This document shows positions 26,513 through 35,408 of a stretch of 64,000 nucleotides of DNA, one piece after another; the first letter of the stretch is position 1, and every line of letters begins with the position of its first letter. The notes beneath the pieces were generated by a model that worked only from the letters and a program-made list of their open reading frames with translations, had not been told where the DNA came from and made no database searches. Where the stretch lies: assembly GCA_910579955.1 (NCBI GenBank), contig CAJTWE010000002.1:62001-126000 (forward strand), given 5' to 3'. Made by a program: the position numbers and the translations under genes. Source of the DNA: an uncultured Ruminococcus sp. (GTDB lineage: Bacteria; Bacillota; Clostridia; Oscillospirales; Ruminococcaceae).

Positions 26513-26542
26513 AATTGCACCAAATTTGTATTTGGTGCAATT
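26513..26542. repeat. 13-bp perfect inverted repeat upstream of the recombinase gene
   Basis: AATTGCACCAAAT (26513-26525) and ATTTGGTGCAATT (26530-26542) with a 4-base loop. It lies between the flavoprotein stop and the recombinase start. No T-run follows on either strand, so it is not an obvious terminator; it may be an RNA-processing hairpin or a protein-binding site. Confidence 0.6.
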
Positions 26543-26574
26543 GGGTTTTACATCTCTCCCGTCTATTTTTGCTT

Positions 26575-28176
26575 CTATTTCAATGTTTTAACAAGTGCTT
26601 CTGCACATCTAAGTCCATCAACCGCAGCAGATGTTATTCCTCCAGCATATCCAGCGCCTTCTCCACATGGATACAAGCCTGATACACTTACTGATTGATA
26701 AAGCTCATTTCTTATAATTCGTACCGGTGATGAACTACGGCTTTCAACACCAATTAATACAGCTTCTGGGTCATTGAAAAGTTTAAGCTTTCGTCCCATT
26801 TCAGGTATACCCATACGAAGCGTTTCAACCATAAAGTCTGGAAGGTATTCATTTGGAGAGGCAAATTTTACACCAGGCGTATATGTAGGCTTAACTTTTC
26901 CAAAAGATGTTGAAACTCGATTTTCAATAAAATCTCCAACAAGATTTACAGGAGCTTTAAAATCTCCGCCACCTGATAAAAATGCCTTTTGTTCAACATT
27001 CTCTTGAAGAATCATACCCGCAAGCGGATCGCTATTATCAAGCATATCTGGAGATATTCCTACAAGCAATGCGCTATTTGAATTAATTCCATTTCGTGCA
27101 TGAAAACTCATACCATTAACTACAAGCCGATTATTCTCAGACGCTGATGCAACCACTTCCCCTCCTGGACACATGCAAAATGTGTACAAACTATGTCCAT
27201 TAGGCAAATGAACTGCCAGCTTATAATCAGCTGCTTTTAAAGCATCGTTATCTGCATATTTACCGTACATACATACATCTAGATCTTTTTGCGAATGCTC
27301 TATTCGCAATCCCATAGCAAAATTTTTAGCAGTAAGTGATACATTGTTATTTTTTAACATACGAAAGACATCTCTTGCACTGTGACCTGATGCAAGTATA
27401 CATTTATTCGTAGATATAGAATATGTTATATTTTTATGCACATATAAAACGCTTCTTAAAGCGTTATCTTTATCAGTTTCATATCCTGAAAATCTAGCAC
27501 CAAATTTTACCTCGCCGCCTGCTTCTTCAATAGTTCTGCGAATGTTCTGCACAACGTCTACAAGATAATCCGTACCTATATGAGGTTTAGCCATATACAT
27601 AATATCTTCAGGTGCACCATGCTTAACAAAGGTTTCCAGTACATATTGAATACGTGGATCATTTATTCCTGTATTAAGTTTTCCATCTGAAAATGTACCA
27701 GCGCCACCTTCACCAAATTGTATATTACTTTCAGTATCAAGTTTTCCAGTTTTTCTGAAAATATCAACTGCCTTTTTACGTTCAACTACAGAAGCGCCTC
27801 TTTCAAGAATAATAGGTTTAAGTCCTGCTTTGGCAAGAAATAAGCCTGCAAACATTCCTGCTGGACCGAATCCAACAATTACAGGTCTTGTTGAATAAAA
27901 AGACACTATTGATGGTATTTTATAGCTAAAGGGTTTGTATTCACTTATATCCTTATTATTAGAAAAACGTTTAAGTATAATTCTTTCATTTTTCAGCGCT
28001 ACTGCCAGTGTAAGAACAAATTGAATATCATTTTTCTTTCTTGCATCAATTGATTTTTTGAGGTATTTTACTTCTTTTATATCAGATATAGGTATTTTAA
28101 GTTTTTTTGCAGCTAATTCATTTAAAGAAGTATCTGCTACGCTAAGCGGTACATGCAGATTAGATATTTTTATCAC
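26575..28176 (-). CDS. FAD/NAD(P)-dependent oxidoreductase
   Basis: 533-residue flavoprotein of the COG2509-like group of uncharacterised dehydrogenases. An N-terminal region of about 90 residues (ISNLHVPLSVADTSLNELAAKKLKI) precedes the FAD-binding Rossmann motif VIVGFGPAGMFAGLFLAKAG, then LERGASVVERKKAVDIFR, GGAGTFSDGKLNTG and SAAVDGLRCAEAL at the end. The electron partner and substrate are unknown. The start is probably the GTG at 28176, with AAAGG at proper distance; a GTG 9 bases upstream is too close to it. It overlaps the preceding gene by 17 bases, so translation is coupled. Confidence 0.85.
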   Translation of the reverse strand: MIKISNLHVPLSVADTSLNELAAKKLKIPISDIKEVKYLKKSIDARKKNDIQFVLTLAVALKNERIILKRFSNNKDISEYKPFSYKIPSIVSFYSTRPVIVGFGPAGMFAGLFLAKAGLKPIILERGASVVERKKAVDIFRKTGKLDTESNIQFGEGGAGTFSDGKLNTGINDPRIQYVLETFVKHGAPEDIMYMAKPHIGTDYLVDVVQNIRRTIEEAGGEVKFGARFSGYETDKDNALRSVLYVHKNITYSISTNKCILASGHSARDVFRMLKNNNVSLTAKNFAMGLRIEHSQKDLDVCMYGKYADNDALKAADYKLAVHLPNGHSLYTFCMCPGGEVVASASENNRLVVNGMSFHARNGINSNSALLVGISPDMLDNSDPLAGMILQENVEQKAFLSGGGDFKAPVNLVGDFIENRVSTSFGKVKPTYTPGVKFASPNEYLPDFMVETLRMGIPEMGRKLKLFNDPEAVLIGVESRSSSPVRIIRNELYQSVSVSGLYPCGEGAGYAGGITSAAVDGLRCAEALVKTLK

Positions 28177-29425
28177 AATTATCACAACCTTTCAACGAAT
28201 CAACAGCGTTATGTGCAGCATAAGTTCCGCTGCACCATGCCCATGCCAAATTATATCCTCCACATTCCCCTGCTATATCAAGTATTTCGCCCGAAAAATA
28301 TAAACCCGGACAATTTATTGATTCAAGAGTATTTTTTATTTGATTACGTTCAATTCCACCAGAAGTAGTTTGTGCCTGTTTCCAATCTCCGAACCATAAA
28401 ACAGGAAAAGTCCAAGCTTTTATGGTATTTGAAAGTCTTTCAATATCATAAGGAGTAAGATTATATACAGGTAGTTTCATATCAGAAGCTATGCCACTGC
28501 TTTTAAATAGAGCATGGCACATCTTTTTTTGAAATATACCCGAAAGCATATCCTCAATGTTCCACATAGAACGTTTTGCATAAACATCCCAAAGGAGTTC
28601 ATTCAATTCAATATCGGTTAGATGTGGAAGTAAATCCAGCTGAATATACATATCCTCCTCGACAGCAAAGGCAGCAAGGTTGAAAATGCAAATCCCTGAT
28701 AATGTTTTATCTGTAAACTGCACTTCTCCATTATCGCTATGAAGAAGTTTGCCTTTACTATTATATAAAGAGACCTTTGCTGTAGCACGTATTCCCTTTA
28801 AATATTTAAGAAGACTCTGATCTGTATATGCAGGGCAAAGAGCGGGTTTTAAAGATGAAGGTTCACAACCAACTGCACTAAGAATTTTGTAAAAGCTTCC
28901 ATCAGTTCCCATTGAAGGTGCTGCTTTACCGCCACATGAAATTATAACTTTTTTTGTGATAAATTTATCAGAACCTGTGATAATAGTCCATATACTATTA
29001 TCATCATACTTCAAAGAAACAACTTCCATATCAGTAAATATATCTACACCAAGATCCTGCAATTGAAAACGTAACGCATCTAAAACAGAAGCGGCATGAT
29101 TACTATATGGATACAATCTGCCGCTATCAGTTCTACATATCACACCCATAGATTTGAAAAAATATTCAGAACCTTCGAATTTCTCAAAAAGCGGTTTTAT
29201 TAAATCAGTACAAGTACCAGAATAGTGTACAAAACGCTTTTCTTCAATATTTCCAAGGTTGCAACGGCCATTACCCGTTGCCAAAATTTTTTTCCCAAGC
29301 CGAGTGTTTTTTTCTATAACAGCAACACGACAATCAGATCCGCCGTATCGCTTAGCTTCAATTGCAGCTGCAAGACCAGATGCACCACCGCCAATAACAA
29401 TGATGTCAAAAAGGTATGGCTGCAT
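28160..29425 (-). CDS. HI0933/BaiN-family flavoprotein
   Basis: 421 residues. FAD Rossmann motif DIIVIGGGASGLAAAIEAKR at the N-terminus, then the family hallmark RLGKKILATGNGRCNLGN near residues 42-59, a second dinucleotide segment VIISCGGKAAPSMGTDGS, and the C-terminal GLYFSGEILDIAGECGGYNLAWAW. Members include BaiN-type reductases of bile-acid metabolism and aminoacetone-oxidase-annotated proteins, but most are uncharacterised; no bile-acid genes are nearby. It starts behind AAGAGGTG, 14 bases after the PFL-protein stop, and overlaps the next flavoprotein gene. Confidence 0.9.
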   Translation of the reverse strand: MQPYLFDIIVIGGGASGLAAAIEAKRYGGSDCRVAVIEKNTRLGKKILATGNGRCNLGNIEEKRFVHYSGTCTDLIKPLFEKFEGSEYFFKSMGVICRTDSGRLYPYSNHAASVLDALRFQLQDLGVDIFTDMEVVSLKYDDNSIWTIITGSDKFITKKVIISCGGKAAPSMGTDGSFYKILSAVGCEPSSLKPALCPAYTDQSLLKYLKGIRATAKVSLYNSKGKLLHSDNGEVQFTDKTLSGICIFNLAAFAVEEDMYIQLDLLPHLTDIELNELLWDVYAKRSMWNIEDMLSGIFQKKMCHALFKSSGIASDMKLPVYNLTPYDIERLSNTIKAWTFPVLWFGDWKQAQTTSGGIERNQIKNTLESINCPGLYFSGEILDIAGECGGYNLAWAWCSGTYAAHNAVDSLKGCDNCDKNI

Positions 29426-29439
29426 AATTAATACACCTC

Positions 29440-30810
29440 TTAATTTTTTATACTATGCATAGGTGCAGGGATACGACCTCCACGTTCAATAAAACGTGCA
29501 GATGACTTGCGACTTACAGGCATAACAGGTGCACTGCCAAAAAGTCCGCCAAATTCAAGCATATCCCCTTCTTTCATTCCTATAGCAGGAATTACACGCA
29601 CCGCTGTAGTCTTATTGTTTACCATGCCAATTGCCATTTCATCAGCAATAATAGCAGAAATTGTAGTAGCTTCAACATCGCCCGGAATAGCAATCATATC
29701 AAGTCCAACAGAGCATACTGCTGTCATTGCTTCCAGTTTGCTAAGTGTAAGAGTACCATCAACAGCAGCATTTATCATACCAGCATCCTCTGAAACAGGT
29801 ATAAACGCTCCTGAAAGTCCACCAACATTAGAAGAAGCCATAACGCCGCCCTTCTTAACAGCATCGTTAAGCATTGCAAGGGCTGCTGTTGTACCATGAG
29901 TACCACAAATTTCAAGACCCATAGCCTCCAAAATATGTGCTACACTATCTCCTACAGCTGGTGTAGGTGCGAGAGAAAGGTCAACTATACCAAACTCAAC
30001 ACCAAGCATCTTTGAGGCCTTAGCACCAACCAGCTGACCCATTCTTGTAATTTTAAATGCTGTCTTTTTAATAATATCAGCAAGCTGATCCAAAGGAAGA
30101 TCGGGATATTTTGAAATTGTAGAACGTACAACGCCAGGTCCTGATACACCTACATTAATAACACAATCTGACTCACCAACACCATGGAAAGCACCAGCCA
30201 TGAAAGGATTATCTTCAGGGGCATTACAGAATACAACAAGCTTAGAAGGACCTACACATTGTCTATCTGCTGTAACCTTTGCAGATTCCAGAATAACCTC
30301 ACCCATCATTTTTACAGCATCCATATTGATACCACTTCTCGTAGAACCAACATTTACAGAAGAACAAAGTCTTGTTGTAACGTCAAGCGCTTCAGGAATA
30401 GAGCGTATAAGTGAAACATCACCTGCACTAAAGCCTTTATGAACAAGAGCGGAATATCCACCTACAAAGTTTACGCCACAGGTTTCAGCTGCTCTCTGTA
30501 AAACCTTTGCAAATTTCACCGGATTCTCATTTGGGCATGCAGCTGCGAGCATAGCAATAGGTGTTACAGATATTCTCTTATTTATAATCGGTATACCATA
30601 TTCTTTTTCTATCTTTTCGCCTGTTTCTACAAGTTTCTCTGCCTTGCGAGTGATTTTATCATAAACCTTATCACAGGCCTTATCAATGTTTGGATCAATA
30701 CAATCAAGCAAAGATATTCCCATTGTTGTAGTACGTATATCAAGACATTCATCCTGAATCATACGAATGGTTTCCAAAATATCTGTTGCATTAAACATAG
30801 AATTATTCAT
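29440..30810 (-). CDS. PFL-family protein (DUF711)
   Basis: 456 residues. Conserved Gly- and Ala-rich stretches ([66 protein letters not shown]) are those of the DUF711 family, which shares a fold with pyruvate-formate-lyase-like proteins but lacks its glycyl-radical chemistry as far as known. Function is unresolved. It is encoded 25 bases after the ACT-domain protein; this two-gene pairing recurs in many Firmicutes and suggests that the ACT protein senses a ligand for it. Confidence 0.88.
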   Translation of the reverse strand: MNNSMFNATDILETIRMIQDECLDIRTTTMGISLLDCIDPNIDKACDKVYDKITRKAEKLVETGEKIEKEYGIPIINKRISVTPIAMLAAACPNENPVKFAKVLQRAAETCGVNFVGGYSALVHKGFSAGDVSLIRSIPEALDVTTRLCSSVNVGSTRSGINMDAVKMMGEVILESAKVTADRQCVGPSKLVVFCNAPEDNPFMAGAFHGVGESDCVINVGVSGPGVVRSTISKYPDLPLDQLADIIKKTAFKITRMGQLVGAKASKMLGVEFGIVDLSLAPTPAVGDSVAHILEAMGLEICGTHGTTAALAMLNDAVKKGGVMASSNVGGLSGAFIPVSEDAGMINAAVDGTLTLSKLEAMTAVCSVGLDMIAIPGDVEATTISAIIADEMAIGMVNNKTTAVRVIPAIGMKEGDMLEFGGLFGSAPVMPVSRKSSARFIERGGRIPAPMHSIKN

Positions 30811-30835
30811 TTAAATGTACTCCTGTATGTATAAA

Positions 30836-31105
30836 TTATATACGATGCATTGCGTTGAAAATATCTTCATGCATACTGTGAATAGAAAGTCCGAGTTCTT
30901 TTCCAAGTTCTGTAAGTTCATCATTAAGTACTGCAAAATCAGCATTCATAGATGAAATATCTACCATCATTATCATTGCAAACATATCTTGAAGCACACT
31001 TTGTGTTACTTCTAAAACATTTGCCTGATACTTTGCACACACACCACTCACTTTATGAAGAATGCCAACATTATCGTGTCCAATTACTGTAATTACCGCT
31101 CTCAT
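30836..31105 (-). CDS. ACT-domain protein (UPF0237)
   Basis: 89 residues, essentially a single ACT domain: MRAVITVIGHDNVGILHKVSGVCAKYQANVLEVTQS, then MFAMIMMVDIS. ACT domains bind amino acids or similar small ligands and regulate partner enzymes. It leads the operon with the DUF711 protein, behind a strong AAGGAGGT site. Confidence 0.9.
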   Translation of the reverse strand: MRAVITVIGHDNVGILHKVSGVCAKYQANVLEVTQSVLQDMFAMIMMVDISSMNADFAVLNDELTELGKELGLSIHSMHEDIFNAMHRI

Positions 31106-31208
31106 GAGGGTACCTCCTTAAAGATATATTCCTATATAGATTCAGTATATACGATTTCGTATTACTTTACTTCCTATAGCAGCAGATTACATCTGCATAA
31201 CTTATTAT

Positions 31209-31237
31209 ATTATACAAAATTTAAGTTTAAAAATCAA
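31209..31237 (-). promoter_or_regulatory. Promoter of the ACT/DUF711 operon
   Basis: On the minus strand TTGATT (31232-31237), a 17-base spacer and TATAAT (31209-31214), about 100 bases before the ACT start. The 363-base gap 31106-31468 holds this promoter and the divergent one at 31388; I see nothing else in the AT-rich middle. Confidence 0.7.
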
Positions 31238-31387
31238 GATGTATTCTAAAAAAATTTTAAAAAACATTTTATGACAACAGATAGAAAAATCCCATCAACA
31301 TCAGTAGAAAAACTATTTATCATTATTAAACTGTATTAACAAATATTTTTTACTAAGCATATTTCTAGCAGGAATCACAAAAATATC

Positions 31388-31416
31388 TTGCAAATTACAC
31401 ATTACTATGTTATAAT
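31388..31416 (+). promoter_or_regulatory. Promoter of the small (p)ppGpp synthetase gene
   Basis: TTGCAA (31388-31393), a 17-base spacer and TATAAT (31411-31416), 53 bases before the ATG. Confidence 0.7.
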
Positions 31417-31468
31417 AAAAAATAAATATTACAATTACGTTTTCTTTTTTATATTGAGGTGATTTATA

Positions 31469-32149
31469 ATGAATGATAAAGAATTTTATCTTGATGCTAT
31501 TCGTGACATAGTTCCTGAAAAAAATGAGAATCAGCTGCTTTCCATTTTCTATTCATTTCTTGAACTAGAACATCTGTACGATTCCGCAATTGAACTTGTC
31601 AAAGCTCAACTAAACATTTTTGACAATGAATTCAGTATGCGTTTTCAACGCAATCCTATTCATAATATTGAAAGCCGAATAAAATCTCCTCAAAGCATCG
31701 TCGGAAAGCTGCAAAGAAAAGGTTTTATTATTTCAGCTGAATCAGCACGTGAAAATCTTCTGGACATTGCAGGCGTTCGTGTAATTTGCTGCTATGTTGA
31801 CGATATATATGCTCTTGCTAAACTTCTTGCTAATGGAAGTGGATTTGAGGTACTGAAAATCAAGGATTATATAAAAAATCCCAAGCCAAACGGATACAGA
31901 AGCTTCCATATGATAGTAAATGTTCCCGTACATATGTCAACGGGGCTTCAAACAGCACCGGTTGAAATACAGATACGTACTATTGCCATGGATTTCTGGG
32001 CAAGTCTTGAACACCAGCTGCATTATAAATCTATTGGAAACAAAGCGATTTCATCTACATTAACAGAGGAACTGAAGAAATGTGCGGATTCCATTTATGA
32101 GATAGATGAAAAGATGCAGGATATGTTCAAGCAAATAAATGAGCTTTAA
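31469..32149 (+). CDS. Small alarmone synthetase (RelA/SpoT domain only)
   Basis: 226-residue (p)ppGpp synthetase-type protein without hydrolase, TGS or ACT domains, as in the RelQ/RelP (SAS) group. Motifs: NPIHNIESRIKSPQSIVGKLQRKG (residues 62-85, nucleotide contacts), LLDIAGVRVICCYVDDIYAL (97-116), DYIKNPKPNGYRSFHMIV (133-150), and VEIQIRTIAMDFWASLEHQLHYK (165-187) with the catalytic Gln/Arg region. Short helical regions flank the core. It would pyrophosphorylate GTP/GDP/GMP using ATP. A second such gene lies at 38717-39424. Confidence 0.9.
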   Translation: MNDKEFYLDAIRDIVPEKNENQLLSIFYSFLELEHLYDSAIELVKAQLNIFDNEFSMRFQRNPIHNIESRIKSPQSIVGKLQRKGFIISAESARENLLDIAGVRVICCYVDDIYALAKLLANGSGFEVLKIKDYIKNPKPNGYRSFHMIVNVPVHMSTGLQTAPVEIQIRTIAMDFWASLEHQLHYKSIGNKAISSTLTEELKKCADSIYEIDEKMQDMFKQINEL

Positions 32150-32156
32150 AATTCTA

Positions 32157-32190
32157 TAGACGCAGCGTTAATTATGATGCGTCTATTTTA
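32157..32190 (+). terminator. Weak terminator between the alarmone synthetase and nitrilase genes
   Basis: TAGACGCA and TGCGTCTA arms (32157-32164, 32178-32185) followed by TTTTAATT. The next gene starts 23 bases beyond the stem, so readthrough is plausible. Confidence 0.5.
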
Positions 32191-32207
32191 ATTAAAGGAG
32201 TAAAATT

Positions 32208-32984
32208 ATGAAAATTGCCATTTGTCAATCCGAGATTAAATACCTTGATTTTGAGTATAATATTAAATATGCTCAAAATGCTATTTATGAAGCAGCACAA
32301 AACAATGCTGATTGCATTGTTTTTCCAGAAATGAGCTTTACAGGTTTTTCCATGGATACGTGCATCACATCCCGGTATGGTAATATTTCTGTAGAAATGA
32401 TAAAAAATTACGCACAAAAATCTAATATCACAGTTGGATTCGGATGGGTGGAAATGTGCGAAGAAAATCTATCTAAAAATCATTATTCATTTATTACACC
32501 AAATCGCAGTGTTATTCTTGATTATGTTAAAATTCATCCTTTTTCTTATGCAAAAGAAAATCTTTATTTCAAGGGCGGCACTTCCCTGCCGAATGCATCG
32601 TTAAATAATCTAAATTTCCAATGCATGATTTGCTACGATCTTAGATTTCCTGAACTCTTCCGAATAAATGTTGAAAACATACATGCTGCCTTTATTCCTG
32701 CCAACTGGCCTGATAAAAGAATTAATCACTGGAACGCTCTTCTAAAAGCACGTGCCATTGAAAATCAGATATACATAATCGGTGTGAATTGTATAGGAAA
32801 TCAAAACGGGCTTACATATTCAGGTGAAAGCGCTGTAATTGCGCCAGATGGATCAACTGTGTGTTGCTGTAAAAGAAAAGCCGGTATATATTATGCAGAT
32901 ATAGATACTGCAAATGTAATAAAAGCACGTCAAAATTTCCCTGTACTTAATGATATTCGCAAGGAATTATACAAAACACTATAA
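32208..32984 (+). CDS. Nitrilase-superfamily carbon-nitrogen hydrolase
   Basis: 258 residues, single CN-hydrolase domain. The catalytic triad is readable: Glu in VFPEMSFTG (about residue 43), Lys in YVKIHPFSY (about 108), and Cys in CMICYDLRFPELFR (about 143-146). NWPDKRINHWNALLKARAIENQ is typical of the omega-amidase/YafV-like branch (deamination of 2-oxoglutaramate or related repair reactions), but the substrate is not certain. It starts behind AAAGGAG. Confidence 0.87.
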   Translation: MKIAICQSEIKYLDFEYNIKYAQNAIYEAAQNNADCIVFPEMSFTGFSMDTCITSRYGNISVEMIKNYAQKSNITVGFGWVEMCEENLSKNHYSFITPNRSVILDYVKIHPFSYAKENLYFKGGTSLPNASLNNLNFQCMICYDLRFPELFRINVENIHAAFIPANWPDKRINHWNALLKARAIENQIYIIGVNCIGNQNGLTYSGESAVIAPDGSTVCCCKRKAGIYYADIDTANVIKARQNFPVLNDIRKELYKTL

Positions 32985-32988
32985 TATA

Positions 32989-33032
32989 AAAAGCTACCAA
33001 AAGAATAGTAATTCTCTACGGTAGCTTTTTAG
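32989..33032. terminator. Bidirectional terminator between the nitrilase gene and pyk
   Basis: AAAAGCTACC and GGTAGCTTTT arms (32989-32998, 33020-33029) with A- and T-runs at the two ends. Confidence 0.82.
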
Positions 33033-33043
33033 TTTAGTTAAAT

Positions 33044-34474
33044 TTATTGAAGAGTATGGTCTACACGTTCAACCTTCATAAGATTTGTTGTATGTGAACA
33101 TCCTACAGGAACACCGGCAGTAATTACAACTATATCATCCTTTTCAACCATTTCACATTCCAGCGCAGCTTCAACAGCAGCAGAAAACAGCTCATCAGTA
33201 TTGTTTTTTTCACCTATTATAAGCGGCATTACACCCCAGCTGAGGTTTGTCTGACGCCATACAACATCGCTTACCGTACAACTGATTATAGGGCAGCTTG
33301 GGCGATACTTAGAGATTTCACGTGCTGTAACACCACTCATTGTTACTGTAAGAATTGCCTTTGCATCAAGGTCATGTGCTGTTGTAACCGTAGCGTGAGC
33401 AATTGCATTAGCTATATCTTGATTATCTTGCTTACAAGTAGAATGAAGTCCCTTATAGTCAATATTATCTTCTGTTGTCTTTGCTATTCTATCCATAGTT
33501 CTTACAACTTCAGCAGGATACTCACCTGCTGCTGTTTCTCCTGAAAGCATGATGGCACTAGTTCCATCATAAATAGCATTGGCTACATCTGTTATTTCAG
33601 CTCTTGTAGGCCTAGGATTGGTTATCATAGATTCAAGCATTTGTGTTGCGGTAATTACCTGCTTGCCTGCCTGATAACCTTTTCGTATAAGTTCCTTCTG
33701 TACAGCTGGTATTTGCTCAAACGGTATCTCTACACCAAGATCACCTCTGGCAACCATTATACCATCAGCAGATTTAAGAATTTCATCAATATTACGTACG
33801 CCCTCAAGATTTTCAATTTTAGCAATAATGCGAACATTAAACCAACCAAGACTTTGCGTATATTTTCGCAAATAGTCAATATCAGCAGCTGTGCTTACAA
33901 AACTTGCAGCAATAAAATCAAATCCCAGTTTAGCACCAAATTCCAGATCATTCATATCATTTGTACTGAGATAAGGCATTGAAAGCTTAACACCTGGAAC
34001 ATTTATGCCCTTATTGTTTGACAAAACGCCTCCGTGTATAATACGACATACAATATCCGTGCGCGAAATGCGTTCAACAACCATCTCGATCACACCATCA
34101 TTGATAAGAATGTGCGTGCCCGGATTTACATCGTGAGAGAGATTTTCAAATGAAATTTTTCCCACTTTATCATCACAAAGGACGTCACGTGTAGTAAGTG
34201 TATAAGTATTCCCTGCATAAATAGTAACCGGCTTATCGTCTACAAATTTACCCAAACGTATTTCAGGGCCTTTTGTATCCATCAAAGTAGCAATCGGAAG
34301 ACCAAGTTCATTACGTAAACGAACCACTTGTTCAAAACGCTTCCGGTGCATTTCATAATCACCATGGGAGAAATTAAAACGTGCTACGTTCATTCCTGCT
34401 AACATTACGTCACGCATTACCTGATCGTCATCAGTTGCCGGACCTATAGTACATACAATTTTTGTTTTTCTCAT
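33044..34474 (-). CDS. pyk: Pyruvate kinase
   Basis: Glycolytic enzyme that makes pyruvate and ATP from phosphoenolpyruvate and ADP; 476 residues. MRKTKIVCTIGPATDD at the N-terminus, FNFSHGDYEMHRKR, LMDTKGPEIR, active-site lysine segment IIAKIENLEGVRNIDEIL, GIMVARGDLGVEIP, and TRAEITDVANAIYDGTSAIMLSGETAAGEYP. The C-terminal allosteric domain is present, but not the extra PEP-utiliser-like domain seen in some Firmicutes. Starts behind AAGGAGT; a 118-base gap with plausible promoter boxes separates it from the next gene upstream. Confidence 0.97.
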   Translation of the reverse strand: MRKTKIVCTIGPATDDDQVMRDVMLAGMNVARFNFSHGDYEMHRKRFEQVVRLRNELGLPIATLMDTKGPEIRLGKFVDDKPVTIYAGNTYTLTTRDVLCDDKVGKISFENLSHDVNPGTHILINDGVIEMVVERISRTDIVCRIIHGGVLSNNKGINVPGVKLSMPYLSTNDMNDLEFGAKLGFDFIAASFVSTAADIDYLRKYTQSLGWFNVRIIAKIENLEGVRNIDEILKSADGIMVARGDLGVEIPFEQIPAVQKELIRKGYQAGKQVITATQMLESMITNPRPTRAEITDVANAIYDGTSAIMLSGETAAGEYPAEVVRTMDRIAKTTEDNIDYKGLHSTCKQDNQDIANAIAHATVTTAHDLDAKAILTVTMSGVTAREISKYRPSCPIISCTVSDVVWRQTNLSWGVMPLIIGEKNNTDELFSAAVEAALECEMVEKDDIVVITAGVPVGCSHTTNLMKVERVDHTLQ

Positions 34475-34592
34475 AAATTTACTCCTTAGTTGGTTATTTC
34501 TAGAATTTTTATCCTCTATAATTGTATCATATTTTCAATCAAAATACAAGAAAATTTCATGTTAATATTAAGAAAACATATATTTACTCTAA

Positions 34593-35396
34593 TTAAAAGC
34601 TTCGTATCCATTCAATAAGATTCTCTGACAATATTCCCCTGATCTCATTATCGGTGAGATTCAGATTAAAGAAACGTTCAAGCTCTTCTTCATGATCCCA
34701 CATTGGAAAATCCACTCCAAAGAAACAGTTTTCAGCTCCATGCTTACGAATAAATCCTACAGCTTCATCTGCCGGCATAAAATCAAGACAACTGCTTGTA
34801 TCAAGTCTCAATCTGTCAGAAGGCTTCAAAATTTCCGCTGCCTCTTTCCATCTGCGATATCCTCCCAAATGTGCTGCAATTACACGTAGTCTTGGAAAAT
34901 CATTAAGTACCCTTTCAAGGCGATCTGGTGTAGAAAATATTCTTGTTGCATCACCCATATGCATAAGTATAGGCAATCCTGAATCTTCAATCATCTCATA
35001 CATTGGATAAACACTTTTGTCATCTAAATAGAATTCCTGAAAGTCAGGATGAAGTTTTATCCCTTTAAACGGAAGCTTCAAAATCTTTTCAAATTCTGAT
35101 ACAAGCGTCTCTGATCTTGGATGAAGAGCAGCAAAACCTATACACTGCGGATACTCTTTACATACAGATAGTATATAATTATTGATAGCTTCCGCTTGAG
35201 CCGGATGAGTTGCTGTAGAACATACAAGATAACCATCTATGTTTGCTTTGTCGCCACTTTCAAAAAGCTCATGCACACTTCCCTGATGACTCATGGGCAA
35301 ATCATAAAAGTGTGAGATTCCTTCTGTTGCTCTTTCGGCAATCTTATCAGGAAAAATATGAGCATGTGCATCTATTACTGTATAACCTCTATACAT
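34593..35396 (-). CDS. Amidohydrolase-family metal-dependent hydrolase
   Basis: 267-residue TIM-barrel protein. Metal ligands are suggested by VIDAHAHIFPD (residues 8-18), KLHPDFQEF, ILMHMGDATRIF, VIAAHLGGYRRW and the C-terminal FGVDFPMWDHEEELER. This is the COG2159-type arrangement (decarboxylases and lactone hydrolases of the ACMSD-like group), but the substrate is unknown. It follows pcrA by 12 bases, behind AAGGACGTG. Confidence 0.85.
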   Translation of the reverse strand: MYRGYTVIDAHAHIFPDKIAERATEGISHFYDLPMSHQGSVHELFESGDKANIDGYLVCSTATHPAQAEAINNYILSVCKEYPQCIGFAALHPRSETLVSEFEKILKLPFKGIKLHPDFQEFYLDDKSVYPMYEMIEDSGLPILMHMGDATRIFSTPDRLERVLNDFPRLRVIAAHLGGYRRWKEAAEILKPSDRLRLDTSSCLDFMPADEAVGFIRKHGAENCFFGVDFPMWDHEEELERFFNLNLTDNEIRGILSENLIEWIRSF

Positions 35397-35408
35397 TTTT
35401 TCACGTCC

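Noticed and set aside
26500..26560. dif-like chromosome-dimer site next to the Xer-type recombinase
   Set aside because: The inverted repeat does not resemble the 28-base dif layout (two 11-base arms with a 6-base centre).
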